DNA from: Rosenbergiella collisarenosi
GTDB lineage: Bacteria > Pseudomonadota > Gammaproteobacteria > Enterobacterales > Enterobacteriaceae
Length of the DNA stretch: 53,676 bases
NCBI RefSeq assembly: GCF_018494085.1
Contig: NZ_JABBFP010000014.1
Location: 1 to 53,676, forward strand
Direction of reading: 5' to 3'
In this document: piece after piece, positions 6,975 through 16,046 of the stretch
Position numbering within the stretch: position 1 is the first letter of the stretch
Layout: every line of letters starts with the position of its first letter
The notes under the pieces: model-generated
What the model was told of the DNA's origin: nothing
Databases searched by the model: none
What the model saw: only the letters and a program-made list of their open reading frames with translations
Translations under genes and position numbers: made by a program

Positions 6975-8246
6975 ATGCCGACCCTGATCACCGACACATC
7001 CACCGCCCTACATCATACGCAACTGCTCGCCCTCGCTCAGCACTATCAAGGCCCTTTCTGGGCGTATGATGCGCAGATCATTCGCCAACAAATTGCTAAG
7101 CTGCGCCAGTTTGATGTGATCCGCTTTGCGCAAAAATCCTGCTCGAATATTCATATTCTAGGGTTAATGCGTGAACAGGGGGTGAAGGTCGATTCGGTTT
7201 CGGTGGGCGAACTCACCCGTGCGCTGCAGGCCGGCTATCGTCCAGAAGGGGACGATATTGTCTTTACCGCCGATCTCCTCGACCGTGAAGGGTTGGCACG
7301 GGTAACGGAACTGAATGTCGCCGTTAATACCGGCTCTATCGATATGCTTAAGCAGTTGGCGCAAGTCTCGCCGGGGCACCGCGTCTGGTTACGGATTAAC
7401 CCAGGTTTTGGGCATGGCCACAGCCAGAAAACGAATACCGGTGGCGAGAACAGTAAACATGGCATCTGGTATCAGCAACTTCCTGAGGCCTTGACGGTGA
7501 TCCAGCAGGCGGGTCTACGGTTAGAAGGCCTGCATATGCATATCGGCTCGGGCGTCGATTATCAGCATCTGCAACAGGTCTGCGATGCGATGGTCGAGCA
7601 AGTACTGGGGAGCGGATGCGATCTTCGTGCTATCTCCGCGGGGGGCGGTTTATCGACGCCTTATACGTTCGAGGAGCAAGAGATCGATCCCGCCCACTAT
7701 TTCTCGTTATGGGACCAGGCACGGCAACGTATCGCCGAGCACCTAGGACACGCCATCACACTGGAAATAGAGCCTGGCCGCTTTTTAGTGGCGCAATCCG
7801 GCGTGCTAGTCAGTGAGGTTCGTGGCACGAAGTGGATGGGTAATCGCCATTTTACGTTGGTTGATGCAGGATTTAGTGACCTGATGCGCCCGGCAATGTA
7901 CGGCAGTTATCATCATATCTCAGTGATGCCTGTCGATGGCAGTGACTCCGCATCACGGCCAGTGCAGCAGACCTTAGTGGCGGGGCCGCTCTGTGAATCG
8001 GGGGATGTCTTTACCCAGTTGGCGGGAGGGGAGGTAGAACCGCGTGCCTTGCCTTTAGCGCAGGTTGGCGACTACTTGGTCTTTCACGATACCGGCGCTT
8101 ATGGTGCGTCGATGTCCTCCAACTACAACAGTCGTCCACTAATTCCCGAAGTCCTTTTAGACGACGGGAAAGCTACCGAGATCCGTCGCCGACAGACCCT
8201 CGATCAGCTTCTTGCCTTGGAAAGCGCCCAGCCTCTATTCGGCTAA
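6975..8246 (+). CDS. lysA: diaminopimelate decarboxylase
   Basis: 423 residues. It decarboxylates meso-diaminopimelate to L-lysine, the last step of lysine synthesis, using pyridoxal phosphate. The PLP lysine lies in FAQKSCSN (residues about 50-57). Further family motifs are HIGSGVDY (substrate and phosphate side), EIEPGRFLV and the active-site CESGD near the C-terminal third. The start has AAGGAG eight bases upstream. It is divergent from lysR and converges on galR with only 12 bases between the stops. Length agrees with E. coli LysA (420). Confidence 0.96.
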   Translation: MPTLITDTSTALHHTQLLALAQHYQGPFWAYDAQIIRQQIAKLRQFDVIRFAQKSCSNIHILGLMREQGVKVDSVSVGELTRALQAGYRPEGDDIVFTADLLDREGLARVTELNVAVNTGSIDMLKQLAQVSPGHRVWLRINPGFGHGHSQKTNTGGENSKHGIWYQQLPEALTVIQQAGLRLEGLHMHIGSGVDYQHLQQVCDAMVEQVLGSGCDLRAISAGGGLSTPYTFEEQEIDPAHYFSLWDQARQRIAEHLGHAITLEIEPGRFLVAQSGVLVSEVRGTKWMGNRHFTLVDAGFSDLMRPAMYGSYHHISVMPVDGSDSASRPVQQTLVAGPLCESGDVFTQLAGGEVEPRALPLAQVGDYLVFHDTGAYGASMSSNYNSRPLIPEVLLDDGKATEIRRRQTLDQLLALESAQPLFG

Positions 8247-8258
8247 CGACCGGGGGAG

Positions 8259-9266
8259 CTATAGCTCTTCCAATCGGGCGACAGAGTGGCGAATGACCAG
8301 GGTCGGTTGGAAAAGATGGGTGACTGCGGGGGGCGTAAGGCCATTGCCTAAGGCCAACGCAAGGCGTGCCGCCTGCTGTGCCATCGCGACAACCGGATAG
8401 CGGACGGTAGTTAAGCGTGGGCGAACATAGCGGGAGACATGGACATCATCGAAACCTATCATCGACACCTGTTCAGGGACTTTGATGCCATTATCCGATA
8501 ACGCTGCGAGCGCTCCGGCCGCCATGGAGTCGTTATAACAGGCGACGGCGGTAAAGTTCCTGCCTTGCGCCAACAACGATACCATGGCCTGCTCGCCACC
8601 CGTTTCATCAGGCTCGCCGTAGGCGATACACTCTACCGGAGCCGATAGCTGGTGATCGTGCAAGGCATCCCGATACCCGGCGAGGCGCTCTTTCGCATCC
8701 GAAATCTCATGGGTCGAACAGATGTAGGCAATTTTTTGATGGCCTTGGCTGATCAGGTGACGCGTCGCTAACCAGCTGCCATAGCGATTATCGAGGGAGA
8801 TACAGCGCGATTCGAAGCCTTTTACCACACGGTTATTCAGAACCATCCCCGGCACTTGCTGCATAAACGTCTGCAGTACCTCGTCGTCAACCATCTTCGC
8901 ATGGATGACCAAACTCTGACACTGGTGGCGGATCAGCTGCTCGATAGCCAGTTTTTCCTGGGCTGCGCGGTGGTAGCCATTACCGATTAATAAGAAATTG
9001 CCAGTCTGAATGGCTACCTGATCGACGGCTTTCACCATCGCACCAAAGAAGGGATCGGACACGTCGTTAACCAATAGTCCCAAGGTTGCCGTAGATTGCT
9101 GGGCCAGCGCGCGGGCATTGGCATTAGGAATATAGTTAAGCTCTACCACTGCTTCACCAACCACTTTCTTGGAGTGAGCACTTGCTTTAGGGGACTGGTT
9201 GAGCACGCGGGAAACGGTAGCCACAGAGACCCCCGCTAATCGAGCAACATCCTTAATTGTGGCCAT
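8259..9266 (-). CDS. galR: galactose operon repressor GalR
   Basis: 335 residues. The N-terminal LacI-type helix-turn-helix MATIKDVARLAGVSVATVSR is identical to E. coli GalR over its first 20 residues. The periplasmic-binding-protein-like core follows, with GalR-specific blocks such as VSDPFFGAMVKAV and GNFLLIGNGYH. It represses galactose transport and metabolism genes until it binds galactose. It is slightly shorter at the C-terminus than the E. coli protein (343). A GalR-type operator lies 14 bases upstream of the start, implying autoregulation. Confidence 0.95.
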   Translation of the reverse strand: MATIKDVARLAGVSVATVSRVLNQSPKASAHSKKVVGEAVVELNYIPNANARALAQQSTATLGLLVNDVSDPFFGAMVKAVDQVAIQTGNFLLIGNGYHRAAQEKLAIEQLIRHQCQSLVIHAKMVDDEVLQTFMQQVPGMVLNNRVVKGFESRCISLDNRYGSWLATRHLISQGHQKIAYICSTHEISDAKERLAGYRDALHDHQLSAPVECIAYGEPDETGGEQAMVSLLAQGRNFTAVACYNDSMAAGALAALSDNGIKVPEQVSMIGFDDVHVSRYVRPRLTTVRYPVVAMAQQAARLALALGNGLTPPAVTHLFQPTLVIRHSVARLEEL

Positions 9267-9279
9267 AATAAATCTTCCA

Positions 9280-9295
9280 GGGTAAACGTTTACAC
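9280..9295. promoter_or_regulatory. GalR/GalS-type operator
   Basis: GGGTAAACGTTTACAC is a near-perfect palindrome around GTAAACGTTTAC and fits the GTGNAANCGNTTNCAC consensus with one mismatch. It lies just upstream of galR. Confidence 0.7.
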
Positions 9296-9481
9296 TTGAT
9301 TATGTTACGTCAATCATCTGGGGGTGCAACCCCGATAAATGCCAGATAGATCGCAGATTTACGCTAAAGTCCGACAGAAAAGCGTGCAAACGTTACGGCG
9401 CTTATCGTTGGTTACATTTTGCGGGGTTCTGTTGCGTTTTAGGGCTAGTTGTTTTTGTTCGACTTTCAGTAAAGTGATTCT

Positions 9482-9553
9482 CCCAGAGGTATTAATCGGT
9501 GAACATCTATCCATGGATTACACCAGCCTGCGCAACTGCGCAGGTTTTTTTTT
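9482..9553 (+). ncRNA. omrB: OmrB/OmrA-family small RNA
   Basis: The 5' end CCCAGAGGTATTAATCGGTG matches the conserved seed end of E. coli OmrA and OmrB. The 3' part, GATTACACCAGCCTGCGCA and onward, matches OmrB and ends in a strong terminator hairpin (CCTGCGCA/TGCGCAGG) with nine T. A -10 candidate, TAAAGT, is at 9470-9475. The position downstream of galR is that of the E. coli omrB-omrA pair, but only one copy is present here. In E. coli these RNAs are activated by EnvZ/OmpR, act with Hfq and pair through the 5' end with mRNAs of outer-membrane proteins, csgD, flhDC and ompR. The middle part differs from both E. coli copies. Confidence 0.9.
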
Positions 9554-9705
9554 GCCTAATGCCTATCTAACCCGCCATTTTTCAGCAAGTTAACCTAAGT
9601 TTTCTCCAGCTATTACGAACTGAAACACAGTTTTCGGCACTTTCGGCGACTTTTTAATGTAAACTAACGATAAATTTATCTTTATTTTTAACTTATCGGA
9701 TTGCT

Positions 9706-11439
9706 ATGCCCCGGATAAAAAAAATTTTAGGAAAAGACCAAATTAAATCGCCGTTTAACTCGTTTCGATTTCGTCTGGTCTGTCTCGGGGTCGTGGCCTG
9801 TTTAGGATTATTACTGTTACGTGTCGGCGACCTGCAACTGGTTGACCAGCCGATGTTAGAGCATGAGGCCGATCAGCGCTCCTTGCGTACGGTAACTCTC
9901 CCCACTAACCGCGGCACGCTTCTCGATCGCAATGGCGAGACAGTTGCCCTGAGCGTCCCTTCGCGGGATATCATCGCCGATCCGCTGAAAATTCTTGAAG
10001 CTAACCCCGATTTTTATAGTCCAAAGTGGGCTTATCTCGCGAATGCATTGAATATGCGTCCTGAACAGCTCGCTAACCTCATTACCGCCAATGCTAAGAA
10101 GCGTTTTCTCTATCTAGGTCGCAAGGTCGAACTCGGTATCGCCAAAGATATCTCCAGCTTGCACCTACAGGGACTCACCTCGGTCTACGACGATAGCCGC
10201 TTCTATCCGATGGCCGAGGCGGCTGCGCCGCTGATCGGCATCGTGGGGGCGGATAATAAGGGGCTGAATGGATTAGAGCATAGCTTCGACACGCTACTCC
10301 AAGGTGTGCCGGGCAAAGAGAAGTATCGTCAAGATCGCCACGGTAATATCATTTCCATGATCAGCTATCAGCCGCCGACTCAGCCGCCGACCGTGCAGCT
10401 TAGTATCGACAAGTTCATTCAATACACGATGTTCTCTAAGCTGCGTGATGGCGTGTTACTGAACAAGGCCGATTCCGGAGCCGCGGTGATGGTAAGAGTA
10501 GACACCGGTGAGGTCTTGGGGATGGCGTCTTATCCCTCTTATAACCCGAACAATTACGAAGGTGCGAATGCCGCACAGATGCGTAACGTTGCGATCAACG
10601 ATAGCTTCGAGCCGGGTTCCACGGTTAAGCCACTCGTGGTGATGGAAGGGCTACAGCGGCGGTTGGTTCGTCCCGACTCGGTGTTAGACACGACCCCCTA
10701 TATGGTCAACGGCCACTTAATCCGTGACGTCGGACACTGGCCGCGCCTTACCATGACCGGCATCTTGCAGAAATCGAGTGATATCGGGGTCTCGCATATC
10801 GCCTTGGCAATGCCTGCGGACGTGCTGGTCAATACCTATCGCTCGTTCGGCCTTGGCCGCCCTACGGGGCTGGGGCTTACCGGTGAAAGCGTCGGTTACT
10901 TCCCGCTTCACCGCCAGCGTTGGGCCGATATCGAACGGGCAACGTTCTCATTCGGCTATGGATTGCGTGTTACGCCGTTACAGATTGCGCGCGAATATGC
11001 AACGCTAGGCTCCTTCGGTCTGTACCGTCCGCTTTCGATCACTAAGGTCACGCCACCGGTCGTCGGGACGCGAGTCGCCGATGAAGACGTCGTGCGCAGT
11101 GTGGTCCATATGATGGAAAGCGATGCATTACCGGGAGGATCCGGAGTCCGTGCTGCCGTACCGGGCTACCGCTTAGCGATTAAAACCGGTACCGCAGAGA
11201 AGATGGGCAGTAATGGTAAATACGATGGCGGCTATATCAACTACACAGCAGGCGTTGCACCGGCCAGTCATCCTGTCGTGGCGCTGGTGATTATGATTAA
11301 CCACCCGACAGCGGGCGACCACTTCGGGGGCAGCGTTGCCGCCCCGGTATTTGGTAATATTGTTGGACCGGTGCTTAAGCATATGAATATTGCGCCAGAT
11401 GCCATCTATACCCCGCAAGATCCTCAAGCCACACATTAA
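9706..11439 (+). CDS. class B penicillin-binding protein, FtsI (PBP3) paralogue
   Basis: 577 residues, similar to E. coli FtsI along its length. There is a cytoplasmic N-terminus, one membrane helix (residues about 22-40), a pedestal domain, and the transpeptidase with the nucleophile in GSTVKP (Ser305, Lys308) and KTGTAEK (493-495). The second motif, normally SxN in FtsI, is SSD (357-359). It lies outside the division-gene cluster, between an sRNA and an efflux operon, so it is an accessory copy. The closest known role is that of Salmonella PBP3SAL, an FtsI paralogue that supports septum synthesis at acid pH. Assignment to that group is inference. AT-rich DNA with no clear operator precedes it. 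Confidence 0.85.
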   Translation: MPRIKKILGKDQIKSPFNSFRFRLVCLGVVACLGLLLLRVGDLQLVDQPMLEHEADQRSLRTVTLPTNRGTLLDRNGETVALSVPSRDIIADPLKILEANPDFYSPKWAYLANALNMRPEQLANLITANAKKRFLYLGRKVELGIAKDISSLHLQGLTSVYDDSRFYPMAEAAAPLIGIVGADNKGLNGLEHSFDTLLQGVPGKEKYRQDRHGNIISMISYQPPTQPPTVQLSIDKFIQYTMFSKLRDGVLLNKADSGAAVMVRVDTGEVLGMASYPSYNPNNYEGANAAQMRNVAINDSFEPGSTVKPLVVMEGLQRRLVRPDSVLDTTPYMVNGHLIRDVGHWPRLTMTGILQKSSDIGVSHIALAMPADVLVNTYRSFGLGRPTGLGLTGESVGYFPLHRQRWADIERATFSFGYGLRVTPLQIAREYATLGSFGLYRPLSITKVTPPVVGTRVADEDVVRSVVHMMESDALPGGSGVRAAVPGYRLAIKTGTAEKMGSNGKYDGGYINYTAGVAPASHPVVALVIMINHPTAGDHFGGSVAAPVFGNIVGPVLKHMNIAPDAIYTPQDPQATH

Positions 11440-11640
11440 GTTTTCGCTTAATCGCCGGGCGGCCTCAGGTCGCCCGTGTCCCAACGACCTTTACGTAGCC
11501 AGAAATAATTTAACGGCATCCTTACGAATTTATGCTGGCAACTCAGTGCCAGCTTGCTAATAATAAAGCCTATTATGACCCGACTGTTTGCCACCGCGCC
11601 GCAGATGGGTGTTGATGTCTCCTGATAACGAAGAAGAACC

Positions 11641-12864
11641 ATGACCAATACGTCTCAACGACCTGTACGTCGCACTTGGCTGAAAAAGCTCGCTATTGTC
11701 TTGATTATTGTCGTCGTCGCCGTGGTGGCTTGGCGTCTCTTCTTCACCCAATCTTCCTCCCCAACAGGAGCGGCACCCGCAGGACGCCATGCAATGCGTG
11801 GGGGGATGGGAGCAGGGGGGGCCACTATCGTACATGCGGTAAGCGCCAAACAGGCAGATGTACCTGTCTATGTTTCCGCGCCGGGTACAGTCATTCCTAA
11901 TGCAAGCGTCACGGTAACTAGCCGGATCACCGGCCAGCTCGACAAAGTCCTCTTCACCGAAGGCCAGAAGGTGAGCGCAGGGCAGTTGCTCGCCCAGATC
12001 GACGATCGAGATTACCAAGCGACCCTGGCGCAATATCAAGGCGCTTTAGCTGAAAACCAGGCGCTGTTAAAAAATGCCGAGTTGACCCTCGCACGCTATC
12101 GTAAACTCTACGCGCAAGACTCTTTATCTAAGCAAGACTTAGAGAGCCAAATCGCCACGGTTGGGCAATATCGCGGTACCGTACAACAGGATATTGCGCA
12201 GATTAATAACGCGAAAGTAAGTATTAGCTATGCGCGGATCACCGCTCCAGTAACGGGGCGCGTTGGGCTACGGTTGGTCGATGCCGGAAACCTGGTACAG
12301 AGTGGCGATAGTACCGGGATCGTGACGATTACGCAGATGCAGCCCGCGGCCGTCACCTTCAGCGTGCCACAGAGCTATGTGGGGCAATTGGCTAAGAAGC
12401 TGCACCAAGGCCAGGCGTTACCCGCGACCGCCTTCGACCAAGATGGTACCACCGTCCTCGCCGAGGGTGAGGTGCGCTTTATTAGTAACACTATCGATAC
12501 CACCACCGGTAGCGTCGCGCTAAAAGCGATGTTTACTAACCAAGACGAATCGTTGTTCGCTAACCAGTTTGTGAATCTACGCCTGCAGATCGATCAGCTA
12601 AAACAGGCGACGGTAGTCTCGACCCAAGCTATCCAGCTCAGTAGCGATGGAAGCTTTGTTTTTGTGATCCGTCCGGATAATACGGTCGTGCGCCAAGCGG
12701 TCAACACCGGCCCGCTTTTCGGTAACGACCAGCAGGTGGTGCTCTCCGGGATTAAACCGGGGGATCGCTTAGTCTCCGAAGGTATTGACCGCCTGACCAC
12801 GGGTAGCAAAGTGACGGTTGCTGATCAAACCGCGCCGCAGTCTGCTGAAAACAAGGCTGAGTAA
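11641..12864 (+). CDS. mdtA: RND efflux periplasmic adaptor (MdtA/MuxA type)
   Basis: 407 residues. An N-terminal signal anchor (residues about 14-36) is followed by a Gly/Ala linker. Then come the adaptor domains: the biotinyl-lipoyl half ([17 protein letters not shown]), the helical hairpin (residues about 115-185), the second lipoyl half ([18 protein letters not shown]) and the beta barrel. It links the inner-membrane pump to the outer-membrane channel. The stop overlaps the start of the first pump gene by one base (TAATG), opening a four-gene operon. No BaeR-like operator was recognised in the 200 bases upstream. Confidence 0.9.
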   Translation: MTNTSQRPVRRTWLKKLAIVLIIVVVAVVAWRLFFTQSSSPTGAAPAGRHAMRGGMGAGGATIVHAVSAKQADVPVYVSAPGTVIPNASVTVTSRITGQLDKVLFTEGQKVSAGQLLAQIDDRDYQATLAQYQGALAENQALLKNAELTLARYRKLYAQDSLSKQDLESQIATVGQYRGTVQQDIAQINNAKVSISYARITAPVTGRVGLRLVDAGNLVQSGDSTGIVTITQMQPAAVTFSVPQSYVGQLAKKLHQGQALPATAFDQDGTTVLAEGEVRFISNTIDTTTGSVALKAMFTNQDESLFANQFVNLRLQIDQLKQATVVSTQAIQLSSDGSFVFVIRPDNTVVRQAVNTGPLFGNDQQVVLSGIKPGDRLVSEGIDRLTTGSKVTVADQTAPQSAENKAE

Positions 12865-15800
12865 TGAATCCCTCTCGTCTCTTTATTCAACGCCCCGTGG
12901 CGACCGTGCTATTAATGGTCGCCGTCTTGCTCTCTGGGATCTTTGCCTACCGCTTCTTATCGGTGTCGGCGTTACCACAGGTCGATTACCCGACGATCCA
13001 AGTGACCACGCTCTATCCGGGGGCGAGTCCAGAAGTGATGTCGACCTCGGTCACCGCGCCGCTGGAGCGTGAACTCGGTGAGATGAGTGGCCTGAGTGCG
13101 ATGACCTCCAACTCTTCCTCCGGCTCGTCGCTGATCACCCTGCGCTTTGGGCTGACGACCTCACTGGATGTCGCCGAGCAGGAAGTGCAGGCCGCGATTA
13201 ACTCGGCCAACAGCCTATTACCTAACGATCTCCCTAACCCGCCGACCTATAAAAAGGTTAACCCTGCGGATACCCCGGTGGTGACGCTGGCGGCGACCTC
13301 CGATAACCTAGCGTTAACGCGGGTACAAGACTTATTGAACACGCGCGTGGCCTTAAAGCTCTCGCAAATATCCGGGGTCGGACTCGTCAGCTTGGACGGC
13401 GGTAATAAGCCTGCCATCCGTATTCAGCTTAACCCGACGGCGTTGGCCGCCCATAACCTGACCCTAGAGGAAGTGAATACGGTTGTCGGCAACAGTAACG
13501 TCAACGGTTCGAAGGGGGGCTTCGATGGTCAATACCACTCGGTGACAATCGATGCCAATGACCAGCTGCGGACCCCCGAAGAGTATGCGAATCTTATTAT
13601 CACCTGGCAGGATGGCGCGGCGCTGCGCTTAAAAGACATTGCTACCATCACCCAAGGGGCGGAGAACACCTTCCAATCGGCATGGGCCGATAATCACCCC
13701 GCAATTATTATGAATGTCCAGCGCCAGCCGGGGGCTAACGTCATTCAGGTGGTCGATGATATCAAAGCTCAACTCCCTAAACTGCAACAGACCCTGCCCG
13801 CCGGGGTAACGCTGAAAATCGTGGCGGATCGGACGCAGACCATTCGCGCCTCCATCAGCGACGTCCAGTTCGAGATGGTGTTATCCATCGCGCTGGTGGT
13901 GATGGTTACCTTCCTCTTTTTACGCAATATCGCGGCGACACTGATCCCAAGCGTCGCGGTGCCGTTATCGCTGATCGGCACTTTCGGGGTGATGTACCTG
14001 CTCGGTTTTAGCTTAAACAATCTCTCACTGATGGCGCTGACTATCGCGACCGGGTTCGTGATCGATGATGCCATCGTCGTCGTGGAGAACATTTCACGGC
14101 GTCTTGAGGAGGGGGAGTCCCCGATGGAGGCCGCCTTGAAGGGGTCGCAGCAGATCGGCTTTACCATTATCTCGCTGACCTTCTCGCTAATTGCCGTGCT
14201 GATTCCCCTGCTATTTATGGGCGATGTGGTGGGGCGTTTATTCCGCGAGTTTGCGATTACGCTCGCGGTATCGATCTTGGTATCGATGTGTGTCTCCTTA
14301 ACCCTAACCCCGATGCTCTGTGCCTATCTCCTCAAGCATACTCCGCCGGATCAGCAGTCGCGCTTTGCGCGCCAAGGAGAGGTATGGTTCGAGAAGATCG
14401 TTGCGGGTTACGATAAACTCTTGCGCCGGGTGTTGAACCACCAAAAGCTCACGCTATTGGTGGCGCTAGGGACCTTTGTGATGACCGCATTACTCTATAT
14501 GGTGGTGCCGAAGGGCTTCTTCCCACAGCAAGATACCGGCATGATCCAAGGTATTACTCTCGCTTCGCAGGATGTCTCTTTCCAAGAGATGGCGACACGA
14601 CAAAAACAACTGGCGTCGATCCTCCTTAAAAACCCCAACGTTGAGGCGTTAACTTCAACCATCGGTATCGACGGTACCAATACCAGCCTTAATAGTGGGC
14701 ACTTACAGATTACGCTTAAGTCGTTTGAAGACCGCAGCGAACGTGCCGACGAGGTCATCGGTGAACTCAAGCAGGCGGCGCAACAAGTGCCGGGTATTAA
14801 GCTCTACCTGCAATCCGCGCAGGATCTGACGGTCAACGATCAGGTCACGCCTAACGAATATCAATTTACCCTGACCGACCTGAGCAGCGAGAACTTGGTC
14901 ACTTGGACCCCACAGCTTATCGCCGCGCTGGCCAAGCGCCCGGAATTTAGCGATGTGGTCAGTAATCTGCAGGATCAGGGGCGTGTCGCCTATGTCGATC
15001 TCGATCGCGATAAAGCCTCGCGGCTTGGGATCACCGCTGCGGATGTTGATACGGCTCTATATAACGCCTTCGGCCAGCGGCTGATCTCCACTATCTTTAC
15101 GCAGTCTAATCAATACCGTGTGGTGATGGAGGTGGCGCCGAAATACCAGCAGACTCCTGCATCGCTCGATGATATCTGGCTTAAGAGCTCGGTGACCGAG
15201 GCAGACACGTCTACGAGTACCACGGCGAACACCACTTCGACGAGCAACGCCACGTCGACCACCACGAAAAGTGGCATGGTTAAGCTCACAGCGGTCGCAA
15301 CTGTGCATCAACGCCTAGGGTCGTTGATGAATATGCGCCTTAACCAGTATCCGGCGGTGATGGTCTCCTTTAATTTGGCGGACGGCTATTCGATTGAACA
15401 GGCGCAGCAGGCTATTACCGACGTGAGCCAACAGCTCGCGCTACCCGAGAGCATCTCGCTACAATATCAAGGCGCGGCGTCCTCGTTCCAAAGCGCGACC
15501 AATAATACCTTATGGTTGATCTTGGCCGCGTTATTGACCATGTATCTGGTGCTGGGGATCCTCTATGAAAGCTTTATTCACCCGGTTACCATCCTCTCGA
15601 CGCTCCCCTCTGCGGCGATCGGCGCGCTACTAGCCCTATTATTAAGCGGCAGCGAGTTTAGCCTTATTGCGCTTATTGGGGTGATCCTCCTCATCGGTAT
15701 CGTCAAGAAAAATGCGATTATGATGATCGACTTTGCCTTGCAAGCCGAACACGAGCAGGGATTATCACCGCGAGAGGCTATCCATCAGGCCTGTCTGCTA

Positions 15801-16046
15801 CGTTTTCGCCCGATTCTGATGACGACGATGGCGGCATTATTGGGGGCGCTTCCACTGATGCTGGCGAGCGGTTCCGGTGCCGAACTGCGTCAACCCCTCG
15901 GGCTGGTCATTGTCGGCGGGCTGATTGTCAGCCAAGTGTTGACGCTGTTCTCCACCCCAGTGATCTACCTGTGGTTCGATCACTGGTCAGAGCGCGGACG
16001 CCGCTTTATCGCCCGTAAACAGCAACGTCGTCGGGATGAGCGATGA
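12864..16046 (+). CDS. mdtB: RND efflux pump subunit (MdtB/MuxB type)
   Basis: 1060 residues of an RND transporter: twelve membrane helices with two large periplasmic loops. The proton-relay Asp pair is in [14 protein letters not shown] and the relay Lys is in [15 protein letters not shown]. The family forms heteromultimers of two different pump proteins, and the next gene encodes the partner. A low-complexity Ser/Thr/Asn stretch of about 25 residues (roughly 777-803, bases 15199-15270) is inserted in the second periplasmic region, where E. coli MdtB has a short loop. The stop overlaps the next ATG by four bases. In E. coli MdtABC exports bile salts, novobiocin and other compounds. Confidence 0.9.
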   Translation: MNPSRLFIQRPVATVLLMVAVLLSGIFAYRFLSVSALPQVDYPTIQVTTLYPGASPEVMSTSVTAPLERELGEMSGLSAMTSNSSSGSSLITLRFGLTTSLDVAEQEVQAAINSANSLLPNDLPNPPTYKKVNPADTPVVTLAATSDNLALTRVQDLLNTRVALKLSQISGVGLVSLDGGNKPAIRIQLNPTALAAHNLTLEEVNTVVGNSNVNGSKGGFDGQYHSVTIDANDQLRTPEEYANLIITWQDGAALRLKDIATITQGAENTFQSAWADNHPAIIMNVQRQPGANVIQVVDDIKAQLPKLQQTLPAGVTLKIVADRTQTIRASISDVQFEMVLSIALVVMVTFLFLRNIAATLIPSVAVPLSLIGTFGVMYLLGFSLNNLSLMALTIATGFVIDDAIVVVENISRRLEEGESPMEAALKGSQQIGFTIISLTFSLIAVLIPLLFMGDVVGRLFREFAITLAVSILVSMCVSLTLTPMLCAYLLKHTPPDQQSRFARQGEVWFEKIVAGYDKLLRRVLNHQKLTLLVALGTFVMTALLYMVVPKGFFPQQDTGMIQGITLASQDVSFQEMATRQKQLASILLKNPNVEALTSTIGIDGTNTSLNSGHLQITLKSFEDRSERADEVIGELKQAAQQVPGIKLYLQSAQDLTVNDQVTPNEYQFTLTDLSSENLVTWTPQLIAALAKRPEFSDVVSNLQDQGRVAYVDLDRDKASRLGITAADVDTALYNAFGQRLISTIFTQSNQYRVVMEVAPKYQQTPASLDDIWLKSSVTEADTSTSTTANTTSTSNATSTTTKSGMVKLTAVATVHQRLGSLMNMRLNQYPAVMVSFNLADGYSIEQAQQAITDVSQQLALPESISLQYQGAASSFQSATNNTLWLILAALLTMYLVLGILYESFIHPVTILSTLPSAAIGALLALLLSGSEFSLIALIGVILLIGIVKKNAIMMIDFALQAEHEQGLSPREAIHQACLLRFRPILMTTMAALLGALPLMLASGSGAELRQPLGLVIVGGLIVSQVLTLFSTPVIYLWFDHWSERGRRFIARKQQRRRDER

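Noticed and set aside
6866-7003. A longer LysR start giving 46 extra N-terminal residues.
   Set aside because: The extension would overlap lysA and the divergent promoter region; the start at 6865 aligns with E. coli LysR.
11450-11490. GC-rich hairpin after the PBP3 paralogue (GGGCGGCCTCAGGTCGCCC) as a terminator.
   Set aside because: The stem is imperfect and there is no T-run, so I did not call a terminator.
15057-15311. Arg-rich minus-strand frames opposite the RND genes.
   Set aside because: They are antisense shadows of the long pump genes in GC-rich DNA, without ribosome sites or family matches.
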